In this document: positions 8,271-16,270 of the stretch, in pieces | Numbering within the stretch: position 1 is the stretch's first letter | How the letters are laid out: each line of letters opens with the position of its first letter | From: Chloroflexota bacterium | GTDB taxonomy: Bacteria; Chloroflexota; Limnocylindria; P2-11E | NCBI GenBank assembly: GCA_005882765.1 | Contig: VBDV01000115.1 | Coordinates: forward strand, 1 to 49,719 | Reading direction: 5' to 3' | Length of the DNA stretch: 49,719 nt | The notes under the pieces: generated by a model | Database searches by the model: none | What the model was told of the DNA's origin: nothing | What the model saw: only the letters and a program-made list of their open reading frames with translations | Made by a program: the position numbers and the translations under genes

Positions 8271-8357
8271 CGTCGGGGTCTTCTGAGCGAGCGGCCCCTG
8301 CGCGGCGGTCCATCACGATCCCACCGGGGCCGAGCGAAGAGGACCCCGGCGCTGCTC
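8271..8357. repeat. Structured intergenic repeat, copy 2
   Basis: Second copy of the element at 3404-3490. It again sits between convergent genes (stops at 8209 and 8391). Differences from copy 1 are confined to an apical GCGC/AACC patch and three bases after GGCGGTCCA, while both stem arms are conserved. Here the outer arm is one pair longer (GGGGTCTTCT with AGAGGACCCC, one wobble). The flanking inverted pair differs from copy 1 (GCGGG near 8243 and CCCGC near 8369), suggesting the fold is kept while flank sequence changes. Confidence 0.75.
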
Positions 8358-8390
8358 GCACGCTCAGCCCGCGACACCGCGATGAGTCGA

Positions 8391-9992
8391 CTAGGGCGTG
8401 ATCAAGTGAACGGGGTTGCCGCGGATGTTGACTTCCCAGGTCGTGATGTCCTGGCCTGTTCCGAGCGTGCCGTACTCGATCTTCCACCACCCGCCGCCTG
8501 CGCCGGGCGGATCGCCGGGCGACACCGGCGCGGTGTACGTCACCGGGATCGGTACTGAGATCGTGACCCATTGGTTGTTGTAGTAGTTGCACAAGCTCGT
8601 CGAAGTGACGAGGGTCTGCGTCGGCCCCCCGCTCGCCGCGCTCCCCGGGGCGCACCCGCTGATGCCCGTCGTCGTCCAGGTGAAGGTTGCGTACTGGAAA
8701 CCGGTTGATGTCGGGATCCGGATCTTGAAGTTGGTGCTCGAGATATCGCCCGGGTCGAAGAGCCTGATATCGAGCGTCTTGCCCGCGTGCGCCGCCGCGA
8801 TCTGCGCGAGGTAGAACACCGAGGTGTTGTTGATGACGATGAAGGCTTCCATGCGGCTCTGGCCGTACACGCGGGGCGTCGGCCCGCCCAACGAGGTCGC
8901 CTCGACGCCGAAGCCGTTGATGGCGTTCTCCGCATTCGAGCCGCTACTCGTCACGACCTGCAGCCGGTACTGGCCTTCGTCGAGGCCGGTCGCGAGGCGA
9001 TACCAGTTGTTGTGGTACGCGCTGCCCTGACAGTCGGCGGACCCTGAGCCGTTCGAGCCGCCTCCGTAGTTCCCATCGCCTCGGTACAGCGCGCCCTTGT
9101 CCACCGCGTTCGAGTTGACGAAGAGCCCGCCACTCGACGCGATGAGCATGTCGTCGGAAAGGGTGTAGGGCGTTCCGTTCATATCCATCAGGTTGTAAAC
9201 GGTCGAGATCCCCGTGCCGCCGTTGCCGAACCAAAGGTCGCCGACCCCGAGCCGCCGTCCGCCGGAGGTGGCGCCTCCGGTCGCGCAGAACATCGGGTCG
9301 TACAGCCACACGCTGCCGTTCACCGTGCCAGGACCGAACTCGACGATGTACTGGTAACCGTTGGGGTCGAATCCGGTGTTGAGGGTCGGATTGCCGTTGT
9401 AGTACGTCGAGTAGGCGTCGCCGTTTTGGCGCTCGGTGCCCCGTGCCTCGACGCCGCCGAAGAAGCCGAGCGCCGCGAGGTTTCCGCTGCCGTCGGCTGA
9501 TGCGACCAGCGGGCAGTTCGGAGAGATGTCCGTGTTCCGGCAAACGACGTTGATGCCGTAGTAGTTCTGCGGGCTTCCCATCGGCACCGGCAAGACGAAC
9601 TCCGCGCGGGCATTGCGCCGCGCGTTGAACTGCGTCACGCCAAACAGACGCGCGAACCATGAGCGCACCGGCGCGGTGACCGTCACGCCGAGGATCAGGT
9701 TGTTCAAGGCCTCGGGTGTGGCGGTGACGGTGACGCCGTTCAGTCCGTTCGCGAATCCGTTCTTCGAGGACTCCGCCAGCGCCGCGTTCTGCGCGCCGGC
9801 GACGTTGCCCGGCAGGTAGACCACGCCGGCGAGCGCGGCGGCGTCCGCTGCGCGCTGGATTCGCATGAGGTTCACCTCGTACCACGCCACGTCGGTCACG
9901 AGCCCGGTGAACCCGAGCAGCGCGACGATCATGATCGCGACGATCACGAGGACTTGGCCACGCTGTTCGCGGCGGAACTTAGCGGTTCGCAT
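8391..9992 (-). CDS. TadG-like pilus-assembly protein
   Basis: 533 residues. The N-terminus (RREQRGQVLVIVAIMIVALLGF, then LVTDVAWYEVNLMRIQRAADAAALAG) is the TadG-like Flp-pilus module: a charged lead, the G-Q motif, one membrane helix and the ADAAALAG signature. The remaining 450 residues are extracellular and Gly/Asn/Ser/Thr-rich with aromatic residues and several cysteines, with beta-rich character. The start overlaps the end of the preceding TadE-like gene by 14 bases. It is the last gene of a three-gene pseudopilin operon (11150 to 8391). It probably forms the large adhesive or assembly component at the cell surface. The exact role of TadG proteins is not settled. Confidence 0.85.
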   Translation of the reverse strand: MRTAKFRREQRGQVLVIVAIMIVALLGFTGLVTDVAWYEVNLMRIQRAADAAALAGVVYLPGNVAGAQNAALAESSKNGFANGLNGVTVTATPEALNNLILGVTVTAPVRSWFARLFGVTQFNARRNARAEFVLPVPMGSPQNYYGINVVCRNTDISPNCPLVASADGSGNLAALGFFGGVEARGTERQNGDAYSTYYNGNPTLNTGFDPNGYQYIVEFGPGTVNGSVWLYDPMFCATGGATSGGRRLGVGDLWFGNGGTGISTVYNLMDMNGTPYTLSDDMLIASSGGLFVNSNAVDKGALYRGDGNYGGGSNGSGSADCQGSAYHNNWYRLATGLDEGQYRLQVVTSSGSNAENAINGFGVEATSLGGPTPRVYGQSRMEAFIVINNTSVFYLAQIAAAHAGKTLDIRLFDPGDISSTNFKIRIPTSTGFQYATFTWTTTGISGCAPGSAASGGPTQTLVTSTSLCNYYNNQWVTISVPIPVTYTAPVSPGDPPGAGGGWWKIEYGTLGTGQDITTWEVNIRGNPVHLITP

Positions 9993-10581
9993 TCATCGCC
10001 ATGACGGTGTGGTCCGTCATCGTGAATTGGTTGAACATCGGGACAAGGAGCCGCAGCGGGGTCCGGCCGCGGTACGTGTAGGTGATCGTGATGACGGCGG
10101 AATCGGCTGGGGAGCCGTTGTTGCGCGCGCAGGCTTGCCACGGTTGGCTCGTCGCGACGAAGTCCAGCTGCTGACCATCAACGACGGGGCCGCCGTTCAA
10201 CTGGTAGTCCCAGGTGTTGATCAGCCCGGCAGTCTCACCGCCGCTCGCCGTCGCTTTGGCGATTCGTATCTGACTCAAGTCCGCGAGAGTGAGACGGGTA
10301 CCGGTCCCGGTGAGCACGCGCTCCACGGCGGCGATGACGTTCGGGTCGACGCTCGCGGCGTTGGGGGACTGGCCGGCGCTGCAACCGAGCGCACCGCCAC
10401 CGTTCACGATAGCGCTGGCCACGCGCGCGCCTTCGCGCGTCGCGGAGGACATCGTCATTGCAACGCTCAGCACCGAGCCGAGCTCGACCAAACCGAAGAC
10501 GAGGATCAAGAGCACCGGTGGAAGCACCAGGGCGAACTCAACCAACCCCTGGGCGTCCTCGCCCTTAAAGAACCGGATCAC
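9979..10581 (-). CDS. TadE/TadF-like pseudopilin
   Basis: About 200 residues. I choose the GTG at 10581 because it overlaps the upstream stop (GTGA) and immediately precedes the domain; residues further upstream in this frame are Arg/His-rich noise from the neighbouring gene. The sequence begins VIRFFKGEDAQGLVEFALVLPPVLLI, the TadE signature (short charged lead, G-L-V-E-F-A, one long hydrophobic helix). An ATREGARVA stretch follows, then an extracellular domain of about 130 residues. The Glu after G-L-V is the type-IV-pilin-like Glu+5. It is the middle gene of the TadE-TadE-TadG operon. Confidence 0.85.
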   Translation of the reverse strand: MIRFFKGEDAQGLVEFALVLPPVLLILVFGLVELGSVLSVAMTMSSATREGARVASAIVNGGGALGCSAGQSPNAASVDPNVIAAVERVLTGTGTRLTLADLSQIRIAKATASGGETAGLINTWDYQLNGGPVVDGQQLDFVATSQPWQACARNNGSPADSAVITITYTYRGRTPLRLLVPMFNQFTMTDHTVMAMNANR

Positions 10582-11150
10582 AGCTGCGGCTCCGCGCGGA
10601 GGATCGTCGTCTCGGTGAAAGTGACGCTGTTTCCGGCGAATCGCACGAAGCTCGTCGCCCAGAAGTGCTGGTAGGTGACACGCACGCCGATCGTGTCGAC
10701 GGTCGTGTGGCTTCCACCGCACCCCGCCAGGGTGCTGCAGCGCGTGCTCTCGACATAGCCGGCCGTCGTCAGGGTGTAGGGGACGGTTACCGTGGACCCG
10801 TCCGGATAATCGCAGGATGTCGATCCACTTCGGGTGTAGATGTTTTGATTCGAGCCGATCTGATCACCGTTCTGATCGGACCAGTAGATGGCCACCTGCT
10901 GGACCCGAAGAGTCGTCGACGGCGACACGATGTCGCTTTCGATGCGACGAAGAACCAGGCAGTCGGTTCCGTCGATGTTCCCGCCCTCGGCCGCGAGCAT
11001 CGAGCCGTCGCGGCTAGCGAACAGGACCGTGTTCCGCGAGTTCCACACGAGCGAGAACTCCATGAGTCCGACCAGAAGAAGGACAAGAGCGGGCAGCAGG
11101 AGCGCAAATTCGACGATGGCCTGCCCAATCTCCGAGCGGCCGAATTTCAT
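10578..11150 (-). CDS. TadE-like pseudopilin
   Basis: 190 residues opening with MKFGRSEIGQAIVEFALLLPALVLLLVG, the TadE signature with Glu after Q-A-I-V. One membrane helix and an extracellular domain follow, with cysteines (TDC, SCD, TRC, GCGG) that could form two disulfides. It is the first gene of the first Tad module; a TAGCCT box lies six bases before the ATG, so the message is probably leaderless. The stop overlaps the next gene by four bases. Confidence 0.87.
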   Translation of the reverse strand: MKFGRSEIGQAIVEFALLLPALVLLLVGLMEFSLVWNSRNTVLFASRDGSMLAAEGGNIDGTDCLVLRRIESDIVSPSTTLRVQQVAIYWSDQNGDQIGSNQNIYTRSGSTSCDYPDGSTVTVPYTLTTAGYVESTRCSTLAGCGGSHTTVDTIGVRVTYQHFWATSFVRFAGNSVTFTETTILRAEPQL

Positions 11151-11156
11151 CGGACG

Positions 11157-11162
11157 AGGCTA
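11157..11162 (-). promoter_or_regulatory. -10 box of the first TadE/TadG operon (leaderless type)
   Basis: TAGCCT on the minus strand, six bases before the ATG at 11150. The rest of the 130-bp gap up to the aminotransferase gene shows no other clear element. Confidence 0.45.
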
Positions 11163-11279
11163 ACGAGCGGTGGGTCAGCAAGATGTGGGACCTTCGTATC
11201 AGCAGCCTGCGAGACGCGCCTAGTACGTTTGGCTTATTCCGCGGTTTTTGGGCTGCCGGCCGCGACGCGTGTCCACAAG

Positions 11280-12470
11280 TCAGCCATTCGCGCGCGCCCT
11301 CGCTTTCGCCCCGGCGTGAAGCAGACGTGCACCCGCCTCGTCCAGCAGATCCGCGGTCTTGCAGAAGGTGAAGCGGATGAGGTGCCGTCCCAGATCGCGG
11401 CGAGAGAAGAAGGACGAGCCCGGCACCCCCGCGACGCCCACCTCGCGCACCAGCCAGTTGGCGAATGCGACGTCGTCATCGAATCCGAAGGGGCGGATAT
11501 CGCACACCACGTAATACGCGCCCTGCGGGGTGTTCGGGGCGAAGCCGGCCGCATCCAGGAGCCCCACGAGATGGTCGCGGCGCACGCCGTACTCGGTCGC
11601 GAGCCGATCGTAGTACGGCCGGCCCATGTCCAGTGCGGCGGCGATCGCCTCCTGCAGCGGCGCGGGTGCGCCGACGGTCACAAAGTCATGCACCTTCCGT
11701 ATCGCGGCGGTGAGCTCCGGGGAGGCCACGATCCAGCCGACCCGCCATCCGGTCACCGAGAACGTCTTGCTCGCGCCCGAGATCGTCACGGTCCGCTCGG
11801 CCATCCCCTCCAGCGTCGCGATCGGGATGTGCTCGCCTTCGTAGCGGATGTGCTCGTAGATCTCGTCGGTGACCGCGATGACGTCGTGCTCGCGGCAGAG
11901 CCGCGCGATCGTTTCGAGCTCGGCCCGGGTGAACACACGGCCTGTCGGATTGTTCGGTGTGTTGACGATGATGGCCTTCGTGCGCGAGCCGAACGCGCGG
12001 GCGAGCTCGTCCGCGTCGAATTCGAAGGAGGGAGGCCGAAGCGGCACGAAGATCGGCGTCGCGCCCGAGATCGCGGCGTCCGGCCCGTAGTTCTCGTAGA
12101 ACGGCTCGAGCACGATCACCTCGTCGCCCGGGTCGCAGATAGCGAGGAGCGTGGAGATCATCGCCTCCGTCGATCCGCAGGTCACTGTCAGCATCGTCTC
12201 TGGGTCGACCCGCATCGCATAGAGCTCGCGGTACGTGCGCGCGAGCGCGTCGCGAAGGCTCTTCGAACCCCACGTGATCGCGTACTGGTTGATGTCCGCG
12301 TCGATGGCTCGTTTTGCGGCGTCCTTCACCTGCGGCGGCGCGGGAAAGTTCGGGAAGCCCTGCGCCAGGTTGATCCCGCCGTGCATCGCGGAGAGCCGCG
12401 TCATCTCGCGGATGACCGATTCGGTGAAACCGACCGTCCGCCGCGCAACGCGCTGTCGCGCGAGACGCAC
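11280..12470 (-). CDS. PLP-dependent class I/II aminotransferase
   Basis: A 396-residue fold-type I aminotransferase. Seen are GFPNFPAP near residue 40, the substrate-loop NTPNNPTG (Asn170 onward), TDEIYEH with the PLP-ring Asp202 and Tyr205, and the Schiff-base lysine 235 in SGASKTFSVTGWRVGW. It resembles the kynurenine/methionine/glutamine aminotransferase group (YbdL-like) more than strict aspartate aminotransferases, judging from LAQGFPNFPAP and the tolerant pocket. The start is a GTG sharing one base with the stop of the upstream 2-hydroxyacid dehydrogenase gene. The pair could interconvert an amino acid, its 2-oxo acid and the 2-hydroxy acid. The substrate cannot be read from sequence. 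Confidence 0.88.
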   Translation of the reverse strand: MRLARQRVARRTVGFTESVIREMTRLSAMHGGINLAQGFPNFPAPPQVKDAAKRAIDADINQYAITWGSKSLRDALARTYRELYAMRVDPETMLTVTCGSTEAMISTLLAICDPGDEVIVLEPFYENYGPDAAISGATPIFVPLRPPSFEFDADELARAFGSRTKAIIVNTPNNPTGRVFTRAELETIARLCREHDVIAVTDEIYEHIRYEGEHIPIATLEGMAERTVTISGASKTFSVTGWRVGWIVASPELTAAIRKVHDFVTVGAPAPLQEAIAAALDMGRPYYDRLATEYGVRRDHLVGLLDAAGFAPNTPQGAYYVVCDIRPFGFDDDVAFANWLVREVGVAGVPGSSFFSRRDLGRHLIRFTFCKTADLLDEAGARLLHAGAKARARANG

Positions 12471-13417
12471 TAGTACCCGGCCTCGAAGTCGACGCGGTTG
12501 ATGAGCGGCTCGCCCGCTTTGTACCGGCGGAGATTCTCGGCGAAGAGCGCGAGCGTGCGCTCGCCGGCGCGCGGCGACGATCCGGAGTGGTGCGGCGTCA
12601 CGATGACGTTATCGAGCATCCAGAGCGGGCTGTCCTTGGGCAAGGGTTCCGTCGTGAACACGTCGAGCGCGGCACCGCCGATTCGCTTTGCCTGCAGCGC
12701 TTCGATCATCGCGGGCTCGTCCACGATCCCGCCGCGAGCGATATTCATGATCCAGGCGGTCGGCCTCATGCGGGAGATGACCTCGCGCGAGACGGCGCCT
12801 CGCGTCGCCGGAGTGAGCGGCGCCGCGATGGCCAGGTAGTCGGCCTCGCCGACAACCTCGGCGAGCTGTTCGGCTGCGACGACGCGATCCACGCCGGATG
12901 CGCGTGAACCGCCTTTGCGGCGGACACCAATCACGCGCATCCCGATGGCGCTCGCGAGACGGGCGATCTCGCCGCCGATACTGCCCATGCCGTAGACGAC
13001 CATCGTCGCGTCGCGCAGCTCCTGGTGCGGCTGTTCCTTCCACTCGCGCGCGCGCTGGCTGTCCCGATAGCGGTGAAGCTGACGCGAGGCCGCGAACACG
13101 AAGGCCATCAAGTGTTCGGCGATCTGGATGTCGTAGGAGCCGCTGTTGTTGGTGAGCACGATTCCGCGCTGCGCAAGCTCGGGCAGCGGCATGTTCTCGA
13201 CGCCCGCCGAGACCGTGTGGTACCAGCGGAGCTTCGGCGTCGCGTCGAGCAGCTGCCGTACTCGGCGAGGGTTGTTGCCGCTGAACGCGACTTCCGCGTC
13301 GGCCGCGGCGGCGAGGCCCTTCTCGTCGCCGATCGCGAGGACGCGATCGTCGGGAAATCGCGCCGCCACCGTCTCGGGCGAGGTGGAGAAAGCGGACCAG
13401 ACGACGATGTTCGTCAT
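12470..13417 (-). CDS. D-isomer-specific 2-hydroxyacid dehydrogenase
   Basis: 315 residues with an NAD-binding Rossmann domain inserted in the catalytic domain. The dinucleotide motif is GMGSIGGEIARLA. Catalytic residues are visible: Arg in NIARGGIVDE, Glu in FTTEPLP and His in VTPHHSG. It reduces a 2-oxo acid to a D-2-hydroxy acid or the reverse. A charged residue soon after the glycine motif (VRRK) suggests NADP(H) use, as in glyoxylate/hydroxypyruvate reductase A. It is coupled to the downstream aminotransferase. The TAGTAT box lies nine bases before the ATG and is back-to-back with the DUF554 gene start. Confidence 0.9.
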   Translation of the reverse strand: MTNIVVWSAFSTSPETVAARFPDDRVLAIGDEKGLAAAADAEVAFSGNNPRRVRQLLDATPKLRWYHTVSAGVENMPLPELAQRGIVLTNNSGSYDIQIAEHLMAFVFAASRQLHRYRDSQRAREWKEQPHQELRDATMVVYGMGSIGGEIARLASAIGMRVIGVRRKGGSRASGVDRVVAAEQLAEVVGEADYLAIAAPLTPATRGAVSREVISRMRPTAWIMNIARGGIVDEPAMIEALQAKRIGGAALDVFTTEPLPKDSPLWMLDNVIVTPHHSGSSPRAGERTLALFAENLRRYKAGEPLINRVDFEAGY

Positions 13418-13426
13418 CGGCTCCGC

Positions 13427-13432
13427 ATACTA
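13427..13432 (-). promoter_or_regulatory. -10 box, 2-hydroxyacid dehydrogenase gene; overlaps a divergent box
   Basis: TAGTAT on the minus strand, nine bases before the ATG at 13417. The same bases read CATACT (13426-13431) on the plus strand, ten bases before the GTG of the DUF554 gene. Only 24 bp separate the two divergent starts, so the promoters overlap and may compete. Confidence 0.4.
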
Positions 13433-13441
13433 CGGACCCTC

Positions 13442-14155
13442 GTGGCCGCCCTCTCTGGGACGCTCCTCAACGCGGCGACGGTCCTTATCGGTGGTCTTCT
13501 CGGCACGGCTCTCGGCGATCGCCTACCCGCGACGCTGCGCGAGAACGTGGTGCGCGGAGTCGGTCTTTTCACACTCGCGATGGGTGTGAAGTTCGCCATC
13601 GACACGACGAACCTCCTTTACGTCCTCGGCGCGATGGTTGCCGGCGGCATCGTCGGCTCGCTTGCGGGCGTCGACACGCGGCTGAACCGGCTCGGCGAGT
13701 GGCTGCAGCGTCGCTTCGCACGCGGCGCGACGAACACCGTGGCCGAAGGATTCGTCACCGCAGCGATCATTTTCTGCGTCGGACCGCTCACCTTCCTTGG
13801 ATCGATCCAGAACGGACTCACCGGCGATCCGAGCCTCCTCACGGTCAAGAGCGTGCTCGACGGTTTCACCGCGATCGCGCTCGCGGCGACGCTCGGGTGG
13901 GGCGTGCTCCTCACCATCCCGCTGATCCTTCTCTATCAGGGCGGCCTTGCGCTCGGCGCTTCCTTGTTCGTGGGACTTCTCAGCGATCTCCAGCTGCGGG
14001 AGATGAGCGCGGTCGGCGGCTTGCTCATCATCGGCGTCGGTCTCAAACTTCTGGTGATCCGGGACGTCAAGGTCGCGGACTTCCTGCCGGCGATCATCGT
14101 GTCGCCGCTCGTCGTCGCGGGATTCGGAAGACTGTTGGAGGCCGTGGGTAAGTGA
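13442..14155 (+). CDS. DUF554 family membrane protein
   Basis: 237 residues from a GTG, with about seven membrane helices. The opening LSGTLLNAATVLIGGLLGTALGDRLP and the later GATNTVAEGFVTAAIIFCVGPLTFLGSIQNGLTGD are characteristic of the DUF554 (YdfK/YqgA-like) family. The transport or signalling role is not known. I place the start at 13442 because the family's conserved N-terminus begins there; the open frame upstream lies antisense to the dehydrogenase gene. Its stop overlaps the threonine aldolase start (GTGA), so the two are co-translated. Confidence 0.88.
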   Translation: MAALSGTLLNAATVLIGGLLGTALGDRLPATLRENVVRGVGLFTLAMGVKFAIDTTNLLYVLGAMVAGGIVGSLAGVDTRLNRLGEWLQRRFARGATNTVAEGFVTAAIIFCVGPLTFLGSIQNGLTGDPSLLTVKSVLDGFTAIALAATLGWGVLLTIPLILLYQGGLALGASLFVGLLSDLQLREMSAVGGLLIIGVGLKLLVIRDVKVADFLPAIIVSPLVVAGFGRLLEAVGK

Positions 14156-15225
14156 CCGCACGAAGGACGATCGAGCTTCGGAGCGACACGTTCACGCTCC
14201 CCACGCCGGCGATGCGCCGCGCGATGGCGGACGCCGAGGTCGGGGACGACCAGTACGGCGAGGACCCGACCGTCAACCGCCTGGAGCGGCGCTCCGCGGA
14301 GATCGTCGGCAAGGAAGCGGCCGTGTACGTCGCGAGCGGGATGCTCGGGAACCTATGCGGCGTGCTCTCGCAGACCGAGCGCGGGGACGAGGTGATCCTG
14401 GGTGACCTCGCTCACATCTATCAGAACGAGATGGGAGCTTCGTTTGTCCTCGGCTCGATCCAGCCGCGCCTCGTCCCGAATCGCTCGGGGCTGCCCTCTC
14501 TGGAGGACATCGACGGCGCCATCCGGCCGGCGGGGATGTACCCGCGCACCTCGCTCCTCTGCCTCGAGAACTCGCACAACAACTGCGGCGGTTCGGTGAT
14601 CACGGTCGAGGAAACCAGAGCTGCAGCCGAACTCGCCCATCGCCGCGGGATGCGCGTACATCTCGATGGAGCGAGGATCTTCAACGCCGCGACGGCGCTC
14701 GGTGTGGACGCGCGCGAGCTTTGCGCACCGGTCGACACCGTCCAGTTCTGCTTCTCGAAGGGGCTCGCCGCGCCCGTCGGCTCGATTCTGTGCGGCACCG
14801 CGGAGACTGTCGCGAAGGCGCGCCGCGTCCGGAAGCTACTCGGCGGCGCGATGCGACAGGCCGGCGTGATCGCCGGCGCCGCCCTCGTCGGGCTCGAGGA
14901 GATGCGCGACCGCCTCGGAGAGGACCATCGAAACGCAAAAGCGTTCGCGAAAGGCCTCGCCGGAATCCGCGGGATCCGAATCGACCCCGACCGGGTCGTC
15001 ACGAACATCGTTTCGTTCGAAGTGGACCCTACCTGGATGGAGCCGGCCGCGTTCGTGAAAGCGTGCGCCGAGCAGGGGCTTCGCATCTCGCGGTATCTCG
15101 GGAATTCGCCTCGCCTTCGCGCGGTCACGCACTACGGGTTCGAGGCAAAAGACGTCGAGGACGCTCTTGCGGTCGTCGCGTCGGTCCTGTCACAAGCGCG
15201 TGCACCCGTCGCTGCAGCTGACTAG
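14152..15225 (+). CDS. ltaE: L-threonine aldolase
   Basis: 357 residues, GTG start. The opening IELRSDTFTLPTPAMRRAM with VGDDQYGEDPTVNRLE is the low-specificity threonine aldolase signature. PLP residues: His88 stacking on the ring, Asp172 in HLDGARIFNA and Schiff-base Lys203 in FCFSKGLAAPVGS. It cleaves threonine or allo-threonine to glycine and acetaldehyde. It is coupled to the DUF554 gene; the functional link is unknown. A promoter for the next Tad module lies in the 101-bp gap that follows. Confidence 0.93.
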   Translation: MTARRTIELRSDTFTLPTPAMRRAMADAEVGDDQYGEDPTVNRLERRSAEIVGKEAAVYVASGMLGNLCGVLSQTERGDEVILGDLAHIYQNEMGASFVLGSIQPRLVPNRSGLPSLEDIDGAIRPAGMYPRTSLLCLENSHNNCGGSVITVEETRAAAELAHRRGMRVHLDGARIFNAATALGVDARELCAPVDTVQFCFSKGLAAPVGSILCGTAETVAKARRVRKLLGGAMRQAGVIAGAALVGLEEMRDRLGEDHRNAKAFAKGLAGIRGIRIDPDRVVTNIVSFEVDPTWMEPAAFVKACAEQGLRISRYLGNSPRLRAVTHYGFEAKDVEDALAVVASVLSQARAPVAAAD

Positions 15226-15290
15226 CTAGTCAATACGGCGGAGTACGCGTGCTGCCCCCGAACTGGTACTAACGGGGGAGCGCATAAGGG

Positions 15291-15318
15291 TTGGCACCGC
15301 CTGCTCGTTACCTAGACT
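15291..15318 (+). promoter_or_regulatory. Promoter of the second TadE/TadG operon (leaderless type)
   Basis: TTGGCA at 15291-15296 and TAGACT at 15313-15318, separated by 16 bp. The GTG start is eight bases further on, so the transcript probably starts at or next to the start codon. This is the best paired -35/-10 promoter in the window. Confidence 0.55.
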
Positions 15319-15326
15319 GACGACCA

Positions 15327-15785
15327 GTGGGCAGGGTTTTTGGACACTTTCAACATGCGATACGCGAGGAATTCGGCCAGTCGATGGTCGAGCTCGCGCT
15401 CCTTCTGCCTATTCTCGTTTTCGGCCTGATCGGCGCCGCCGACCTCGCCCGGGCGTTTGCGATCCAGCTGGCCATCCAAAACGGCGCGCGAGCAGGAGCA
15501 GAAGCGTATGTCATCGCTTCGAAGCCAACCACAGCCCTCGCGGCTCAGACCGTCAGGGATGAAACGTCGCGCACTCCCGGCATTGACCTCAATCTCCTGA
15601 TTGTCAGCACGCCGGTACATCCACAGCACGCAGACGGAACAGACTGCGCGACCACCCCGACGGTCGCGGATCCCTGTTTCTACACCGTCACCGTCGAGTA
15701 CACCTTTAAGACCATCGTCCCTTGGCCGTTCATTCCCAATACTGCGAACTTCAACCGCAGCACGACCATGAGGACCTTCTATTGA
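15327..15785 (+). CDS. TadE-like pseudopilin
   Basis: 152 residues. After a 15-residue lead comes FGQSMVELALLLPILVFGLIGAADLARAF, the TadE motif with Glu after S-M-V. An extracellular domain of about 100 residues follows, with a cysteine pair (TDC, DPC). The GTG at 15327 is favoured by the promoter just upstream. The stop overlaps the next gene (TTGA). It is the first gene of the plus-strand TadE-TadE-TadG module, which mirrors the minus-strand module at 8391-11150. Confidence 0.85.
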   Translation: MGRVFGHFQHAIREEFGQSMVELALLLPILVFGLIGAADLARAFAIQLAIQNGARAGAEAYVIASKPTTALAAQTVRDETSRTPGIDLNLLIVSTPVHPQHADGTDCATTPTVADPCFYTVTVEYTFKTIVPWPFIPNTANFNRSTTMRTFY

Positions 15786-16270
15786 GCGGTCTCCTTCGTT
15801 TCTTCCGCGATCAGAACAGCGAGGAGCAGAGGGGCCAATCGCTCGTCGAGTTTGCATTGCTCCTCCCGCTCATGCTCCTGATCATCACCGGCCTCTTCGA
15901 CGTCGCCCGTGCGGTTTGGGAAGAGAACACCCTCGCCTACGCCGCGCGCGAGGGGACGCGCTACGCGATCGTGCACGGATCGTATGGCAGTCCGGCCGCA
16001 GACACGACCGATGTGGGTTGTGATCAGGTGATCTGCGTGAACATCCCGAACGTCGTCCGGCAGGCAGCGATCGGGGTGCCCAACATCACTGTGGTCGTCG
16101 ATTACCCGACCAAGTACCAGCCCGCGAACGTCGTCAAATGCGCCGATCGCGGGTGCCCCGTTTCCGTCACGGTCTCCGCGCCCTTTGTTCCGCTGCCGTC
16201 GCAGTACCTGCTGAACGGCGCATTCCAGATAACCCTGAAGGGGGGTTCGCAGCTGGTGATTCAGAGATGA
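15782..16270 (+). CDS. TadE-like pseudopilin
   Basis: 162 residues starting at a TTG overlapping the previous stop. The motif RGQSLVEFALLLPLMLLIITGLFDVARAVWEENTLAYAAREGTRYA is classic TadE: charged lead, S-L-V-E-F, one helix and the AREGTR turn. The extracellular part carries four cysteines (VGCDQVIC, VKCADRGC), likely two disulfides. The stop overlaps the TadG start (ATGA). Confidence 0.85.
   Translation: MSGLLRFFRDQNSEEQRGQSLVEFALLLPLMLLIITGLFDVARAVWEENTLAYAAREGTRYAIVHGSYGSPAADTTDVGCDQVICVNIPNVVRQAAIGVPNITVVVDYPTKYQPANVVKCADRGCPVSVTVSAPFVPLPSQYLLNGAFQITLKGGSQLVIQR

Noticed and set aside
8271-8357. The 86-bp repeat as a classic Rho-independent terminator
   Set aside because: No T-tract follows on either strand, the stem is interrupted by internal loops and the element is too long; a terminator-like function without a T-tract remains possible.
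10665-12473. A 602-codon open frame on the plus strand opposite the aminotransferase gene
   Set aside because: It is an antisense shadow in GC-rich DNA; its product is Arg/His/Asp-rich with no domain, while the minus strand encodes a full PLP enzyme with catalytic motifs.
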